From positions 3,705,501 to 3,769,500 of the forward strand of contig NZ_CP020373.1 of NCBI RefSeq assembly GCF_003957745.1: 64,000 nucleotides of DNA, given 5' to 3'. Positions 33,267 to 42,439 of this stretch are shown here, piece by piece (the first letter of the stretch is position 1; every line of letters starts with the position of its first letter). Source of the DNA: Shewanella khirikhana (GTDB lineage Bacteria > Pseudomonadota > Gammaproteobacteria > Enterobacterales > Shewanellaceae). The notes under the pieces were generated by a model. That model did no database searches, was not told the DNA's origin, and saw only the letters and a program-made list of their open reading frames with translations. The position numbers were made by a program, and so were the translations under genes.

Positions 33267-34907
33267 ATGGCAACAAAACTCCGACTCAACGGCGCTTTGA
33301 TGTTGGCTCTGCCCCTTGCCTGTGGCGCGGTGGCCGAGACAGCGCCGGAAGCCGAAACCGCAGCCCCCGCAGTCAACCCCAGCAATGTGGGCAACATAGT
33401 CGTTATCAGCCATCCCATTTTCGATGAATCCGATCCAGACGCCTTTTTTATCCATCGCTGGGCCAACTTCCTGCACATCAACACCCGCGAATCCACGGTA
33501 AAAAGCCTGCTGAGCTTTAAAGAGGCCGATGCCGTGACCCAAAAAGATCTGGATGAAGCCCAGCGACTGCTGCGGGCCGAACCCTATCTTCGCGACGCCA
33601 CCATCAAGTTTGCCGAGCAGGATCCGGACGCCGACGAGGCCAATGGTCACAAAGATGTGGTGGTGGAAACCTGGGATAACTGGTCACTGCTGCCCACGGT
33701 CAGCCTGGGGCGCAGCGGCGGCGACACCAAGTACTCCTTCGGTATCAAAGAAGACAACCTGCTGGGCACGGGCATTCGTACCAGGCTGAAATATCAGGCA
33801 AATCAAGATAGAACCGGCTATAAGGTCGCCTTTGATATGCCGCTGACCATAGTGCCCCACGGCACCCTGGCGGCCGATTTTTACGACAACAGCGACGGCC
33901 AGGCGGCACATGTGTATTTTGAGCGCCCCTTCTACACCCTCGATGGCAAACTGATGTACTCCGCCGAGGCGCTCAACGACACCCGCATCGACACCCTGCG
34001 CCAAAACGGCATTGAAGTGAACGAGTTTGAGCACAGCGTCGATTACATCAACCTCAGATACGGCTGGCTGGCCAGCAAAGACAATGGCCACCTGAGCCGC
34101 TGGATTGTGGGCATTACCGAAGATAAGCACAGCTTCGAGAAAACCGATGTGTACCCAGATGCCGACCTGCCGCAGGACCGCGACTTCCTCTATCCCTGGG
34201 TGGGCTGGCAGTACATTCAGGACGATTATCGGGTGCTGCGTAATGTGCATCTGATTAATTACAACGAAGACTTTAACCTCGGCTGGCAGCACTATTTCAC
34301 CCTGGGGCTGGAGACCAACGACACCCGCGGCGACATGCCCGGCTACCATGTGGGCATTCAGTCCTCCCGCGGTTTTGGCACGGAAGACAGCTTGCTGCTG
34401 TTGTCGCTGAAAGGGCGCGGTACCTTCAACACCAGCCAGAAGGACAACTACCAACTGCAAGGTGTTGCCGAATACTTCTATCAAATCAATCCCAAGTGGA
34501 CCGCCTACGGCAAAGCCGTGCTGGGCACCTCCAACAACACCTACGTGGACACCACCCTGGCGCTGGGGGATGAAACCGGGCTTAGGGGCTATCCCAACGA
34601 CTATCAGCATGGTGACCATCAGTGGCTGCTGAGTGCCGAAATCCGCAACTACCCCAACATCAACCTGTATCAACTGGCCGAATTGGGTTGGGCAGCCTTT
34701 ATCGACGTGGGTAATGCCTTCGGCGGCCCCGAGGCCGAACTGAACGAAGTATCCGGCCCCATTGGTGCCATCGGCATCGGCGCCCGGATTTACTCGTCCC
34801 GCTCCAGCTACGGCAACGTCGCCCACATCGATTTGACCATGCCGTTCCAAAGCGGCGAGCACGTCGACAGCTGGGAGTGGCGCTTCCTGGTGAAAAACCG
34901 CTTCTGA
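33267..34907 (+). CDS. Omp85/BamA-TamA-like outer-membrane protein
   Basis: The 546-residue precursor has a signal peptide (residues 1-24, ending CGAVAE-like). One POTRA-like region of about 100 residues includes ESTVKSLLSFKEADAVTQKDLDEAQRLLRAEPYLRDATI. A beta-barrel with GLRGYP (Omp85 L6 R-G-Y/F motif), about residues 435-445, and a C-terminal FLVKNRF complete it. It is shorter than BamA and has one POTRA-like domain, so it is probably a surface-antigen-type member of unknown substrate rather than BamA. The ATG at 33267 was preferred because AAAGGGG is spaced six bases from it, while the ATG at 33261 overlaps that site. It is transcribed alone. Confidence 0.78.
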   Translation: MATKLRLNGALMLALPLACGAVAETAPEAETAAPAVNPSNVGNIVVISHPIFDESDPDAFFIHRWANFLHINTRESTVKSLLSFKEADAVTQKDLDEAQRLLRAEPYLRDATIKFAEQDPDADEANGHKDVVVETWDNWSLLPTVSLGRSGGDTKYSFGIKEDNLLGTGIRTRLKYQANQDRTGYKVAFDMPLTIVPHGTLAADFYDNSDGQAAHVYFERPFYTLDGKLMYSAEALNDTRIDTLRQNGIEVNEFEHSVDYINLRYGWLASKDNGHLSRWIVGITEDKHSFEKTDVYPDADLPQDRDFLYPWVGWQYIQDDYRVLRNVHLINYNEDFNLGWQHYFTLGLETNDTRGDMPGYHVGIQSSRGFGTEDSLLLLSLKGRGTFNTSQKDNYQLQGVAEYFYQINPKWTAYGKAVLGTSNNTYVDTTLALGDETGLRGYPNDYQHGDHQWLLSAEIRNYPNINLYQLAELGWAAFIDVGNAFGGPEAELNEVSGPIGAIGIGARIYSSRSSYGNVAHIDLTMPFQSGEHVDSWEWRFLVKNRF

Positions 34908-34973
34908 TCCCCTCGGGCTAGCCCTGGCGCTGAACTACACTTAACAGCAGGAACGCCAGGCTAACCCAATTGG

Positions 34974-35822
34974 ATGCTGCCCATGTTGCGAGTGCCAAGC
35001 CCAAAGCTGCTGCCAAGATCCCGGCTGTGGATGTCGCTGGTGCTGCTCGCCTTGCTGACTGCCGCCCTACTGCCCAGCGCCGTGCTCAGCGCGCCGCTGC
35101 GTATCGGCTTCCATGAATTTGCTCCCTTCAGTTACAACGACAACGGCCAGCCCACAGGCGCGCTGATTGAGCTCACCCGGGTGGTGTGCAATGCCCTGCC
35201 GGAGGGCTGTGAACTGCGGCTGGTGCCTACCCCCCGCGCCAAACAGCTGCTGGCCAGTGGTGAAGTCGACGCGCTGTTTCTGGGCTGGAACGAGGAGCGG
35301 GCGCAACACATGTTGTTTTCGCTGCCGTTATTGGAAACCGAATACGGCTTCTACAGCCGCCCACCCTTCGCTCCCCAGGCTCTTACGGCACTCGCTGAGC
35401 ACAAGGTAGGGGTGTTTGTCCCCTCCAATACTCACTTTGAACTGGTCAAACTGAACCAAGGTCTAAAAACACAGCACGGCCAGGGATTTCAGATTGTAGA
35501 GTTCCCTCAGGGAAATGAACTGCCGCTGCGGATGCTGCAAAAGGGGCGTTTTCATGCGTATTTCGTTAATCGGGACGTGGGCGCCTGGTATGCCGCCAAA
35601 GAGGGTATCGGGCCGCTGAACTTCCTGCCGGCGGTGTCTGGGGTTCAGTATTGTCTGGCCTTTGAGCCCAAGCCCGGTCAGCGGGAACGGGTGGCCCGCT
35701 TTAACCGCCTGATTGTCAAACTCATGGCCCAGGGCGCCTTTGATACCATCCTGAGCCAGTGGCAGATGTCGCCAACTTCCGTCTCTTTTCCACCCGATCC
35801 CAGCTGGAACATGCCCTTCTGA
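34974..35822 (+). CDS. Periplasmic solute-binding protein, family 3
   Basis: The 282-residue precursor has a signal segment (about residues 18-40, LWMSLVLLALLTAALLPSAVLS). It shows the family 3 substrate-binding fold, which elsewhere binds polar amino acids: LRIGFHEFAPFSYNDNGQPTGALIELTRVVC, RAKQLLASGEVDALFLGWNEER and NRLIVKLMAQGAFDTILSQW. No permease or ATPase gene is adjacent. Stand-alone members often act in sensing rather than transport. An EAL-type phosphodiesterase gene follows by 77 bases, so the two may be co-transcribed. Confidence 0.83.
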   Translation: MLPMLRVPSPKLLPRSRLWMSLVLLALLTAALLPSAVLSAPLRIGFHEFAPFSYNDNGQPTGALIELTRVVCNALPEGCELRLVPTPRAKQLLASGEVDALFLGWNEERAQHMLFSLPLLETEYGFYSRPPFAPQALTALAEHKVGVFVPSNTHFELVKLNQGLKTQHGQGFQIVEFPQGNELPLRMLQKGRFHAYFVNRDVGAWYAAKEGIGPLNFLPAVSGVQYCLAFEPKPGQRERVARFNRLIVKLMAQGAFDTILSQWQMSPTSVSFPPDPSWNMPF

Positions 35823-35899
35823 TACAAAAGGTAACCGGCCCGGTTGCTGTCACTGGCTATAATGCCCGCCCTCAGTGCATTTTTTAGACGTTTTACCTT

Positions 35900-37435
35900 A
35901 TGCAGACAACAAACCGTGCAACCCAATGGCGGGCACCGACATTGTGGTTTCTCAGCTGCGCGCTGATGGCCTTTGGGCTCAGTGCCTGGTTTGCTGTGCA
36001 GGAAGCAAAGCAAGACGTTCGGGTGTTGGCGGAATTTGCCAACAAACGCCTGACCGGTCTCATCCATGTGGCGCAGGATATCAACCAACGCATGTTAAGC
36101 AGCAGCGACGAAGATGAGTGTCGCAGGCTGGCGCAGCTGGCCGCCTTCAGGGAATATTTTCGTGGCAGTCTGCTGCTCAAGGGCGACACCTTTTATTGCT
36201 CGTCCAAGTTTGGCCAGATAGCCGAGCCTAAAGAAAGCATTCTGCCGCTGTGGGATCTGAGCGACGGTGCCGTGTTTGCCGTGCCCGGCACCCCGGCCTT
36301 GCCCGACAGTCCGGCGATTGTGGTGGTTGCCAGGGACGCCGGACGTGACTTCACCGTGGTGTCGGTGCTGGATGCCCAGCTGATGCTGGACGGTTTTCAA
36401 ACCCCGCTTGAGCTGCCCATAGCCCGCATTCGTCTGTTCGATAACCAGCTGACAAGCCTCACACCCGGGCTGGAAGTGTATCACTCGGCCTACGCCGGAA
36501 TACGACTGCTGCTGGAGTCCAATCCCGAATACGCCAAAAACAACTTCTGGCATTATCTGGTCCTGATGCTGCCTGTGTGTTTATTGCTGGCCTTTGGCGG
36601 TTGGCAGTGGTGGCGTAAATACCGTTTACGCCGCGGCTCCATGGTGGACGACATACAGCGCGGACTGACGGCAGGTGAGTTTTATCTGGCCTATCAGCCG
36701 GTATTGAAGACCTGTGGTCAGGTGGCTGGTACCGAAGCGCTGCTGCGCTGGCGCCACCCTGAGCTGGGTGCCGTCAGGCCGGACATTTTCATCCCCCTCG
36801 CCGAAGAGCACGGCTTGATGCCAGCGCTCACCGAGCGGGTGTTCAGCCTGGCCATGGCAGATTTTGCCGATCTGCACTTTCCCGAGGGGTTCAAACTTGG
36901 CTTCAATCTGTCGGCGGCCCAGCTAGCCCTGGGCGGTGGCAGCAACTTCGCCGAACTGCAACGCAGCTTATCGACCGCTGGGGTACAAACCCTGCTGGAG
37001 ATCACCGAGCGCACCCTGATAGCCCCGGACATTGCCGGGCAGATCGAAGGCTTTCGCCGCCAGGGCGTGTTGATTGCCATCGACGATTTCGGCACCGGCC
37101 AAACATCGCTGGCACTGCTGCAAACCCTGCCGCTGGATTATCTGAAAATCGACAAGTGCTTTGTAGACACCATTGGCCGCGACGATATGAGCACCCATGT
37201 GCTCGACAGCATCATTGCCTTGTCGCACAAGCTGGAATACCTGATTGTGGCCGAAGGGGTGGAAACCCAGGCGCAGGCCGAGTACCTGAGCACCGCGGGC
37301 GTGCATTTTTTGCAGGGCTTTTTGTTTGCGCGCCCTATGCCGATAACCGAGCTGTTACCCTGGCTGAGTGCGCACCAGCTGCAGCTTGAAAATCCGCAGC
37401 AAACGGCAACCGCAGCAGACATTCAGCCCGCCTGA
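35900..37435 (+). CDS. CSS-motif EAL cyclic-di-GMP phosphodiesterase
   Basis: The 511 residues form a periplasmic sensor flanked by two membrane helices (about residues 13-32 and 219-238), then a cytoplasmic EAL domain. The sensor carries the CSS motif (C100-S-S) of the redox-sensitive CSS domain. The EAL domain has EALLRW (279-284), DDFGTG (395-400), KIDKCF, EGVET and QGFLFA, all with catalytic residues retained, so it should hydrolyse cyclic-di-GMP. CSS-EAL proteins are known to be regulated by DsbA/DsbB-controlled thiol state. The gene is downstream of a family 3 binding protein and followed by rnpB's terminator. Confidence 0.93.
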   Translation: MQTTNRATQWRAPTLWFLSCALMAFGLSAWFAVQEAKQDVRVLAEFANKRLTGLIHVAQDINQRMLSSSDEDECRRLAQLAAFREYFRGSLLLKGDTFYCSSKFGQIAEPKESILPLWDLSDGAVFAVPGTPALPDSPAIVVVARDAGRDFTVVSVLDAQLMLDGFQTPLELPIARIRLFDNQLTSLTPGLEVYHSAYAGIRLLLESNPEYAKNNFWHYLVLMLPVCLLLAFGGWQWWRKYRLRRGSMVDDIQRGLTAGEFYLAYQPVLKTCGQVAGTEALLRWRHPELGAVRPDIFIPLAEEHGLMPALTERVFSLAMADFADLHFPEGFKLGFNLSAAQLALGGGSNFAELQRSLSTAGVQTLLEITERTLIAPDIAGQIEGFRRQGVLIAIDDFGTGQTSLALLQTLPLDYLKIDKCFVDTIGRDDMSTHVLDSIIALSHKLEYLIVAEGVETQAQAEYLSTAGVHFLQGFLFARPMPITELLPWLSAHQLQLENPQQTATAADIQPA

Positions 37436-37451
37436 GCAAATGACAGACAGC

Positions 37452-37479
37452 AAAAAGGCCGCCCTGAGGCGGCCTTTTT
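37452..37479. terminator. Terminator of rnpB (works on both strands)
   Basis: AAAAAGGCCGCC and GGCGGCCTTTTT form a symmetrical stem just past the 3' end of rnpB on the minus strand and just past the EAL gene on the plus strand. Confidence 0.9.
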
Positions 37480-37488
37480 GGCAAATTG

Positions 37489-37845
<357 letters not shown>

Positions 37846-37849
37846 GCGG

Positions 37850-37878
37850 ATTATAGCCCAATGACCTGAGCCGACCAA
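37850..37878 (-). promoter_or_regulatory. rnpB promoter
   Basis: On the minus strand TTGGTC (37873-37878) is separated by 17 bases from a perfect TATAAT (37850-37855). Transcription starting near 37844 would give the rnpB 5' end. Confidence 0.75.
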
Positions 37879-37908
37879 GGGCTTTCGCCAATAAAGGTCA
37901 AACCCGGC

Positions 37909-38754
37909 TTACAGCCCTGCTGCCAGACCCGCCTTATAGAGGGCGTTTTTCTTCAGGTCGTGGATTTGCGCCGCAATGGCCGCGGCCTTTTTCAGTGGCA
38001 GCTCGGCCGCCAACAGGCCTAAGGTTTCCATCGCCTTGGCGGGAATGGCTTCTTCGTCTTCTTCGGCCACAAAACCGTGGCACATCAGCACCATTTCACC
38101 CTTCTGTTGATTGCTGTCGGCCTGAACCGCCGCGAGCACCTCAGCGGTGGTACCGCTGATAAAGGTTTCGAAGGTTTTGCTGAGTTCGCGGGCCATCACC
38201 ATGGGTCTGTCGGCACCGAAGACCGCCACCAGAGATTCGAGCGTTTGCAAAATACGGTGGGGAGACTCGTAAAAAATCAGGGTGCGCGGATCTTCCCGCA
38301 GCGCAGTGAGTTTATCGGTGCGGCCCTTATCTTTGGCGGGCAGGAAGCCTTCGAACGAGAAACGGTCCGACGGCAGCCCCGAGGCACTCAGCGCCGTGAT
38401 GGCTGCGCAGGGGCCCGGCAGTGGCACCACCTTAAAGCCTGCTTCACGCACCTGGGACACCAGATGATAACCAGGGTCTGAAATCAGCGGCGTACCGGCA
38501 TCGCTCACCAGCGCCACAGCTTCACCCGCAGCCAACTTCTCAATAATCCATTGGGCACGGGCGCGCTCGTTATGGTCATGCACCGAGGTGGTGCGGGTGT
38601 TGATGCCAAAATGGCTGAATAATTTCCCGGAGTGACGGGTGTCTTCGCAGGCAATCAAACTCACCGACTGGAGGATTTCAACGGCCCTCGGGCTCATGTC
38701 CCCCAGGTTACCTATGGGGGTCGGAACGATATAAAGCGCTGGGGGCAGGGACAT
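37909..38754 (-). CDS. rsmI: 16S rRNA 2'-O-methyltransferase RsmI
   Basis: RsmI methylates the 2'-OH of C1402 in 16S rRNA. The 281 residues match the SAM-dependent tetrapyrrole-methylase-like fold: YIVPTPIGNLGDMSPRAVEILQSV, CEDTRHSGKLFSHFGI, ALVSDAGTPLISDPGYHLV and GPCAAITALSASGLPSDRFSFEGFLPAK. E. coli has rsmI (yraL) divergent from lpoA (yraM), and the same arrangement is present here. The start ATG at 38754 follows a GAGG. The gene is alone on its strand before rnpB. Confidence 0.95.
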   Translation of the reverse strand: MSLPPALYIVPTPIGNLGDMSPRAVEILQSVSLIACEDTRHSGKLFSHFGINTRTTSVHDHNERARAQWIIEKLAAGEAVALVSDAGTPLISDPGYHLVSQVREAGFKVVPLPGPCAAITALSASGLPSDRFSFEGFLPAKDKGRTDKLTALREDPRTLIFYESPHRILQTLESLVAVFGADRPMVMARELSKTFETFISGTTAEVLAAVQADSNQQKGEMVLMCHGFVAEEDEEAIPAKAMETLGLLAAELPLKKAAAIAAQIHDLKKNALYKAGLAAGL

Positions 38755-38842
38755 AATTACCTCTGGAGTATGATGGCCAAGGCTTTAACCCCGGGCCGGA
38801 GAAGGTTAAACTTAACGCAGCATTTTACCAGAGTGAAGCCAA

Positions 38843-40675
38843 GTGTTGAAAAGCCGGAATCAATTGAAACTCGCAGGTGTTGCCCTGTTCCTGTCTTTAT
38901 TGGCAGGTTGCGGCAGCACACCAAGGACAGATGTAAGCCAACCTCAGGGATCCGTTTCTTTGGTCAAGGCCGAACTTTCATCCACTCAGTACCTGGCACT
39001 GGCCGAGTCGACGCGGGATAACCAGTCCCGCAGCCGCTACCAGTTGCTGGCCGCCCATGCGATGCTGAACGAGGGCAACCCGCAGGGTGCCGCCCAGTTA
39101 CTTGGCTCCATTAAGGCCGGTTTGGCGCAGGACACGGAAATTCAGGCGGAATTCAAGTATCTCACCGCCCGTGCCCTGGAGCAAAACGGCGAGTTGGCAG
39201 CCGCCCTGAAAGCGCTGACTTACCCCAGCCACTGGAAACTGCCCGACTGGCAGTGGGTTTCCTATCACCAGCTGCGCTCGCAGCTGTTCCGGGCGCAAAA
39301 GCAGCCTATGGAAGAGGTGCGAGAACTGGCGGAGCTGGGCAAGTATTTAAGCCCCGCCGAGGCGGCCGAAGTTAACGACCGGCTCTGGAAAACCCTGGCA
39401 CCGATGCATGAAGAAACCATCGAAGCCTTTATGCAGGATGCCCGCTCACCGCTTTACAAAGGCTGGCTGCAGCTTGCCTTTATCGCCAAACATTATGCGA
39501 TAGACCCTCAGACACTGGTGCGCTACCTGGGCGACTGGCAACGGGAAAACCCCTTCCACCCCGCTGCTGCCAGACTGCCAACCGATTTGGATCGCGCCCT
39601 CAATGCCAAGCCATACAACACCGGCAATGTGGCTGTGCTGCTGCCCTTGTCCGGAAACGCCGCCGCGGCAGGTTACGCCATCAAGCAGGGTATTCTGGCT
39701 GGCTATCTGGCGGCGGATGATCAGCACCGCACCGTGAATTTTTACGACAGCGCCGCCAATCCGGTGGCAGCTTACCAGCAAGCGCTGGCCGAAGGTGCCA
39801 ACTTTATCATCGGCCCTTTGCTGCCTGCGGCTATCGAAGCCATTGAGGCCATGGCCAAGACCCCCGAGCAGCAGCTGGTGCCGCGCCTGTATCTGAACCA
39901 GCTGGGTCAGTTCAGCGCCGATATCGACAAGTTCTTCTTCTCGCTGTCTCCTTCAGAAGAAGCCAGTGACGCCGCCGAGCGCCTGTACCGCGATGGCGTG
40001 GAAAAACCTTTACTGCTGGCCAGTGCCGATGCCACCGGTCGCCGTATGGCCGAGGCCTTTAACCAAACCTGGCAAAAGCAAACCCAGGACCCGGCCGAAG
40101 TGCATTATTTCGAGCAGGGCAATGAAATGAAGCTCACTGTGCAGCGCGCCCTGGGCGTGCTCGACAGCCAGGCGCGCATTGCCCGCATGAAGGAAATCAT
40201 GGGACGTAAACTCGAAGCCGAGTTTCGCTCCCGCGAGGACATAGACGCCATCTACATGATTGCCAGTCCTAAAGAAATTCAGCTGCTTAAGCCATTTATT
40301 GATGTGAGCTTCTCGGTGTTTGCCGATCCTGTGCCCATGTATACCTCGAGCCGTGCGCGGCCACAGGACAACAGCCATCAGGTGCCGCAGGAATTCAACA
40401 ATGTGATGGTGAGTGACATCCCTTGGCTGATGCAAATCTCCGACGAGGCCCGCGACGTCAACGCCCTGTGGCCAAGCTGGAATAACGGCCAGAAGCGCCT
40501 GTTTATTATGGGCTGGGATGCATTGGATCTGGTGGATAAGCTGGCACAGATGCGCGCCTTCCCCGGTTATCAGTTCCAGGGTCGTGGCGGCGTGTTGTCG
40601 GTCACCCATGAAGGCGTTATCAAACGTCAGCTCTCCTGGGGCAAAATCCAGCGAGGCGTGCTGAGGCCGCTGTGA
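38843..40675 (+). CDS. lpoA: Penicillin-binding protein activator LpoA
   Basis: LpoA is an outer-membrane lipoprotein that reaches across the periplasm to activate PBP1A. The 610-residue precursor has a lipobox LLAGC with C23. A helical TPR-like N-terminal part (LAESTRDNQSRSRYQLLAAHAMLNEGNPQ, residues to about 250) precedes a periplasmic-binding-protein-like C-terminal part (NVAVLLPLSGNAAAAGYAIKQGILAGYLAADDQ, then FIIGPLLPAAIEAIEAM). The start is GTG at 38843, with weak ribosome site; TTG at 38846 is an alternative. mrcA, its target, is 16 kb away in this window. It overlaps yraN by four bases. Confidence 0.93.
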   Translation: MLKSRNQLKLAGVALFLSLLAGCGSTPRTDVSQPQGSVSLVKAELSSTQYLALAESTRDNQSRSRYQLLAAHAMLNEGNPQGAAQLLGSIKAGLAQDTEIQAEFKYLTARALEQNGELAAALKALTYPSHWKLPDWQWVSYHQLRSQLFRAQKQPMEEVRELAELGKYLSPAEAAEVNDRLWKTLAPMHEETIEAFMQDARSPLYKGWLQLAFIAKHYAIDPQTLVRYLGDWQRENPFHPAAARLPTDLDRALNAKPYNTGNVAVLLPLSGNAAAAGYAIKQGILAGYLAADDQHRTVNFYDSAANPVAAYQQALAEGANFIIGPLLPAAIEAIEAMAKTPEQQLVPRLYLNQLGQFSADIDKFFFSLSPSEEASDAAERLYRDGVEKPLLLASADATGRRMAEAFNQTWQKQTQDPAEVHYFEQGNEMKLTVQRALGVLDSQARIARMKEIMGRKLEAEFRSREDIDAIYMIASPKEIQLLKPFIDVSFSVFADPVPMYTSSRARPQDNSHQVPQEFNNVMVSDIPWLMQISDEARDVNALWPSWNNGQKRLFIMGWDALDLVDKLAQMRAFPGYQFQGRGGVLSVTHEGVIKRQLSWGKIQRGVLRPL

Positions 40676-40998
40676 ACACAGGCCAGCTTGCCGAGGAAAT
40701 GGCAGTAAAGCACCTGCTTAAACAGGGGCTTAAGCTTGAAGCGCGCAATGTGCGTTATCCCTTCGGTGAGCTGGATCTGGTGATGCGTGATGGTCGAACC
40801 TGGGTGTTCGTGGAGGTAAAATTCCGCACGCCGAAAGGGTTCGGCGATGCGCTTGATGCCCTATCCCATGCCCAGCAAGGCCGTCTGAGACGCGCCGCCA
40901 ACCACTTTTTGCAATGCCATCGCATTGATGCTCCCTGCCGTTTTGATGTGGTTGCCATTACCGGCGATCAGCTGACCTGGCTCAAAGATGCCTTTTAG
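40672..40998 (+). CDS. yraN: YraN family (UPF0102) endonuclease-like protein
   Basis: The 108-residue protein has the UPF0102 signature: GQLAEEMAVKHLLKQGLKLEARNVRYPFGELDLVMRDGRTWVFVEVKFR with E, D, E and K as possible nuclease active-site residues (restriction-endonuclease-like fold). A later RFDVVAI follows. The reaction has not been shown. The start is GTG at 40672 overlapping the lpoA stop (TGA at 40673-40675), so translation is coupled. diaA follows after a 114-base gap. Confidence 0.88.
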   Translation: MNTGQLAEEMAVKHLLKQGLKLEARNVRYPFGELDLVMRDGRTWVFVEVKFRTPKGFGDALDALSHAQQGRLRRAANHFLQCHRIDAPCRFDVVAITGDQLTWLKDAF

Positions 40999-41112
40999 CA
41001 TTCAGCTACTTGGTAAGATTTGGGTGTTATGAACAACAATTTACCCCCTTGCTCTCTACTCCCGCGCTGCTTTATGGCATGATAGCGCCAGTTTATTTTG
41101 TAAGGATCCGCC

Positions 41113-41706
41113 ATGTTAGAACGTATCAAAGACAGCTTTACCGAGTCGATCCAGACCAAGATCGATGCCGCAGAAGCCCTGCCAGACTCCATTGCCAAGG
41201 CGGCTGAAATGATGGTTGGCTGCCTGCTGGGCGGTAACAAGATCCTCGCCTGTGGTAACGGCGGCAGCGCCGGTGATGCCCAACATTTCTCGGCCGAACT
41301 GCTTAACCGCTATGAAGTAGAACGTCCACCGCTGCCTGCGATTGCGCTGACCACGGACAGCTCTACCCTGACCGCCATTGCCAACGATTACAGCTACGAC
41401 GAAGTGTTCTCGAAGCAAATTCTGGCACTGGGTCAGCCCGGTGACATACTGCTGGCCATCTCCACCAGTGGTAACTCATCCAACGTGATTAAAGCCATGG
41501 AAGCAGCCCTGAGCCGCGACATGACCATTGTGGCCCTGACCGGCAAAGACGGCGGCGCCATGGCGGGCCTTTTGGGTGCCAGCGACGTGGAAATCCGCGT
41601 GCCATCCAACGTCACTGCCCGCATTCAGGAAGTGCACCTTTTGGTGATCCACTGCCTGTGCGACAATATCGACCGCACACTGTTCCCACAGGACGAACAG
41701 GCATGA
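41113..41706 (+). CDS. diaA: DnaA initiator-associating protein DiaA
   Basis: DiaA is a tetramer of the SIS (phosphoheptose isomerase-like) fold that binds DnaA and promotes initiation. The 197 residues include GNKILACGNGGSAGDAQHFSAELLNRYEVERPPLPAIALTTDSSTLTAIAND and ISTSGNSSNVIKAMEAAL (sugar-phosphate loop). EVHLLVIHCLCDNIDRTLF lies at the end. GmhA itself is the alternative, but the neighbours lpoA, yraN and dolP mark this as diaA. Its stop overlaps the dolP start (ATGA). Confidence 0.93.
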   Translation: MLERIKDSFTESIQTKIDAAEALPDSIAKAAEMMVGCLLGGNKILACGNGGSAGDAQHFSAELLNRYEVERPPLPAIALTTDSSTLTAIANDYSYDEVFSKQILALGQPGDILLAISTSGNSSNVIKAMEAALSRDMTIVALTGKDGGAMAGLLGASDVEIRVPSNVTARIQEVHLLVIHCLCDNIDRTLFPQDEQA

Positions 41707-42269
41707 CCCGACTGCTGCTGACCGCTCTCGCCTGTATCACACTCACCGGTTGTGCCGGCGCCGTGATGGTGGGCGCCGTCGGTGGCGCCGTGATGGCCAA
41801 TGACGAACGCTCCATATCAACGCAGCTGGATGACACCAACGCCGACTTTGTGATTGCCAGCGCCTTGATGAAAGACGAAGAGTTGAAAGCCAAAACCAAT
41901 ATCACCGCCGTGGTCGTCAATACCAGCGTGCTGATGATAGGTCAGGCTCCCAACTCGACTCTGAGAGATAAAGCGGTGAAAATCGTGCAGGATCTGAAGC
42001 TTGGCGGCAAAATCCACAATCAGATCCGCATTGGCAACCCCACGTCTTTTACCACCCGCAGCAACGACACCTGGATCACCACCAAGGTGAAGGGACGAAT
42101 GCTGAATGAAAAGACGCTGGATATTACCCGGGTGAAAGTGGTGACCGAAAACGGCGAAGTCTTCCTGCTGGGGCTGATCCCCCGCTCGCAGGCCGACCTG
42201 GCGGTGGATGTTGCCCGTAACACCGCCGGTGTGCGTAAGGTCATTAAGGTTTTTGAGTACGTCGAGTAA
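41703..42269 (+). CDS. dolP: BON-domain outer-membrane lipoprotein DolP
   Basis: DolP (YraP) is an outer-membrane lipoprotein with two BON domains, which in E. coli supports division-site amidase regulation and BAM function. The 188-residue precursor has a lipobox TLTGC with C17. BON 1 (about residues 45-110, ASALMKDEELKAKTNITAVVVNTSVLMIGQAP) and BON 2 (about 115-188, DTWITTKVKGRMLNEKTLD and VVTENGEVFLLGLIPRSQAD) follow. The ATG at 41703 overlaps diaA by four bases. The end of this gene has a degenerate duplicate just downstream at 42286-42439. Confidence 0.95.
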   Translation: MTRLLLTALACITLTGCAGAVMVGAVGGAVMANDERSISTQLDDTNADFVIASALMKDEELKAKTNITAVVVNTSVLMIGQAPNSTLRDKAVKIVQDLKLGGKIHNQIRIGNPTSFTTRSNDTWITTKVKGRMLNEKTLDITRVKVVTENGEVFLLGLIPRSQADLAVDVARNTAGVRKVIKVFEYVE

Positions 42270-42285
42270 CACCGAATAAACCCGC

Positions 42286-42439
42286 GTAGAGGTTGTAACC
42301 TAAAACGGCCGGGATGTTCTGCTGGTGCTTATTCCCCGTTCGCAGGCGGACCTGGCGGCCTAAGGTGCCCGTGATACTGCCTGTGCACCCAAAGTCATTA
42401 AGGTCTTTGATTATTAAGGTCTTTGAGTGCGTCGAATAA
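42286..42439 (+). pseudogene. Decayed duplicate of the dolP 3' end
   Basis: Read in the dolP frame, the segment encodes VEVVT-stop-NGRDVLLVLIPRSQADLAA-stop-GARDTACAPKVIKVFDY-stop. It corresponds to the final ~45 codons of DolP (VKVVTENGEVFLLGLIPRSQADLAV...), with two internal stops. A second copy of only the last seven codons, KVFECVE-stop, follows at 42416-42439. It has no start or promoter and is not translated. The repeats show a past tandem duplication that is drifting. Confidence 0.85.

Noticed and set aside
33684..34862. A 392-codon minus-strand frame opposite the Omp85-type gene
   Set aside because: It has no domain and follows the codon bias of the opposite gene, which has a signal peptide and barrel motifs.
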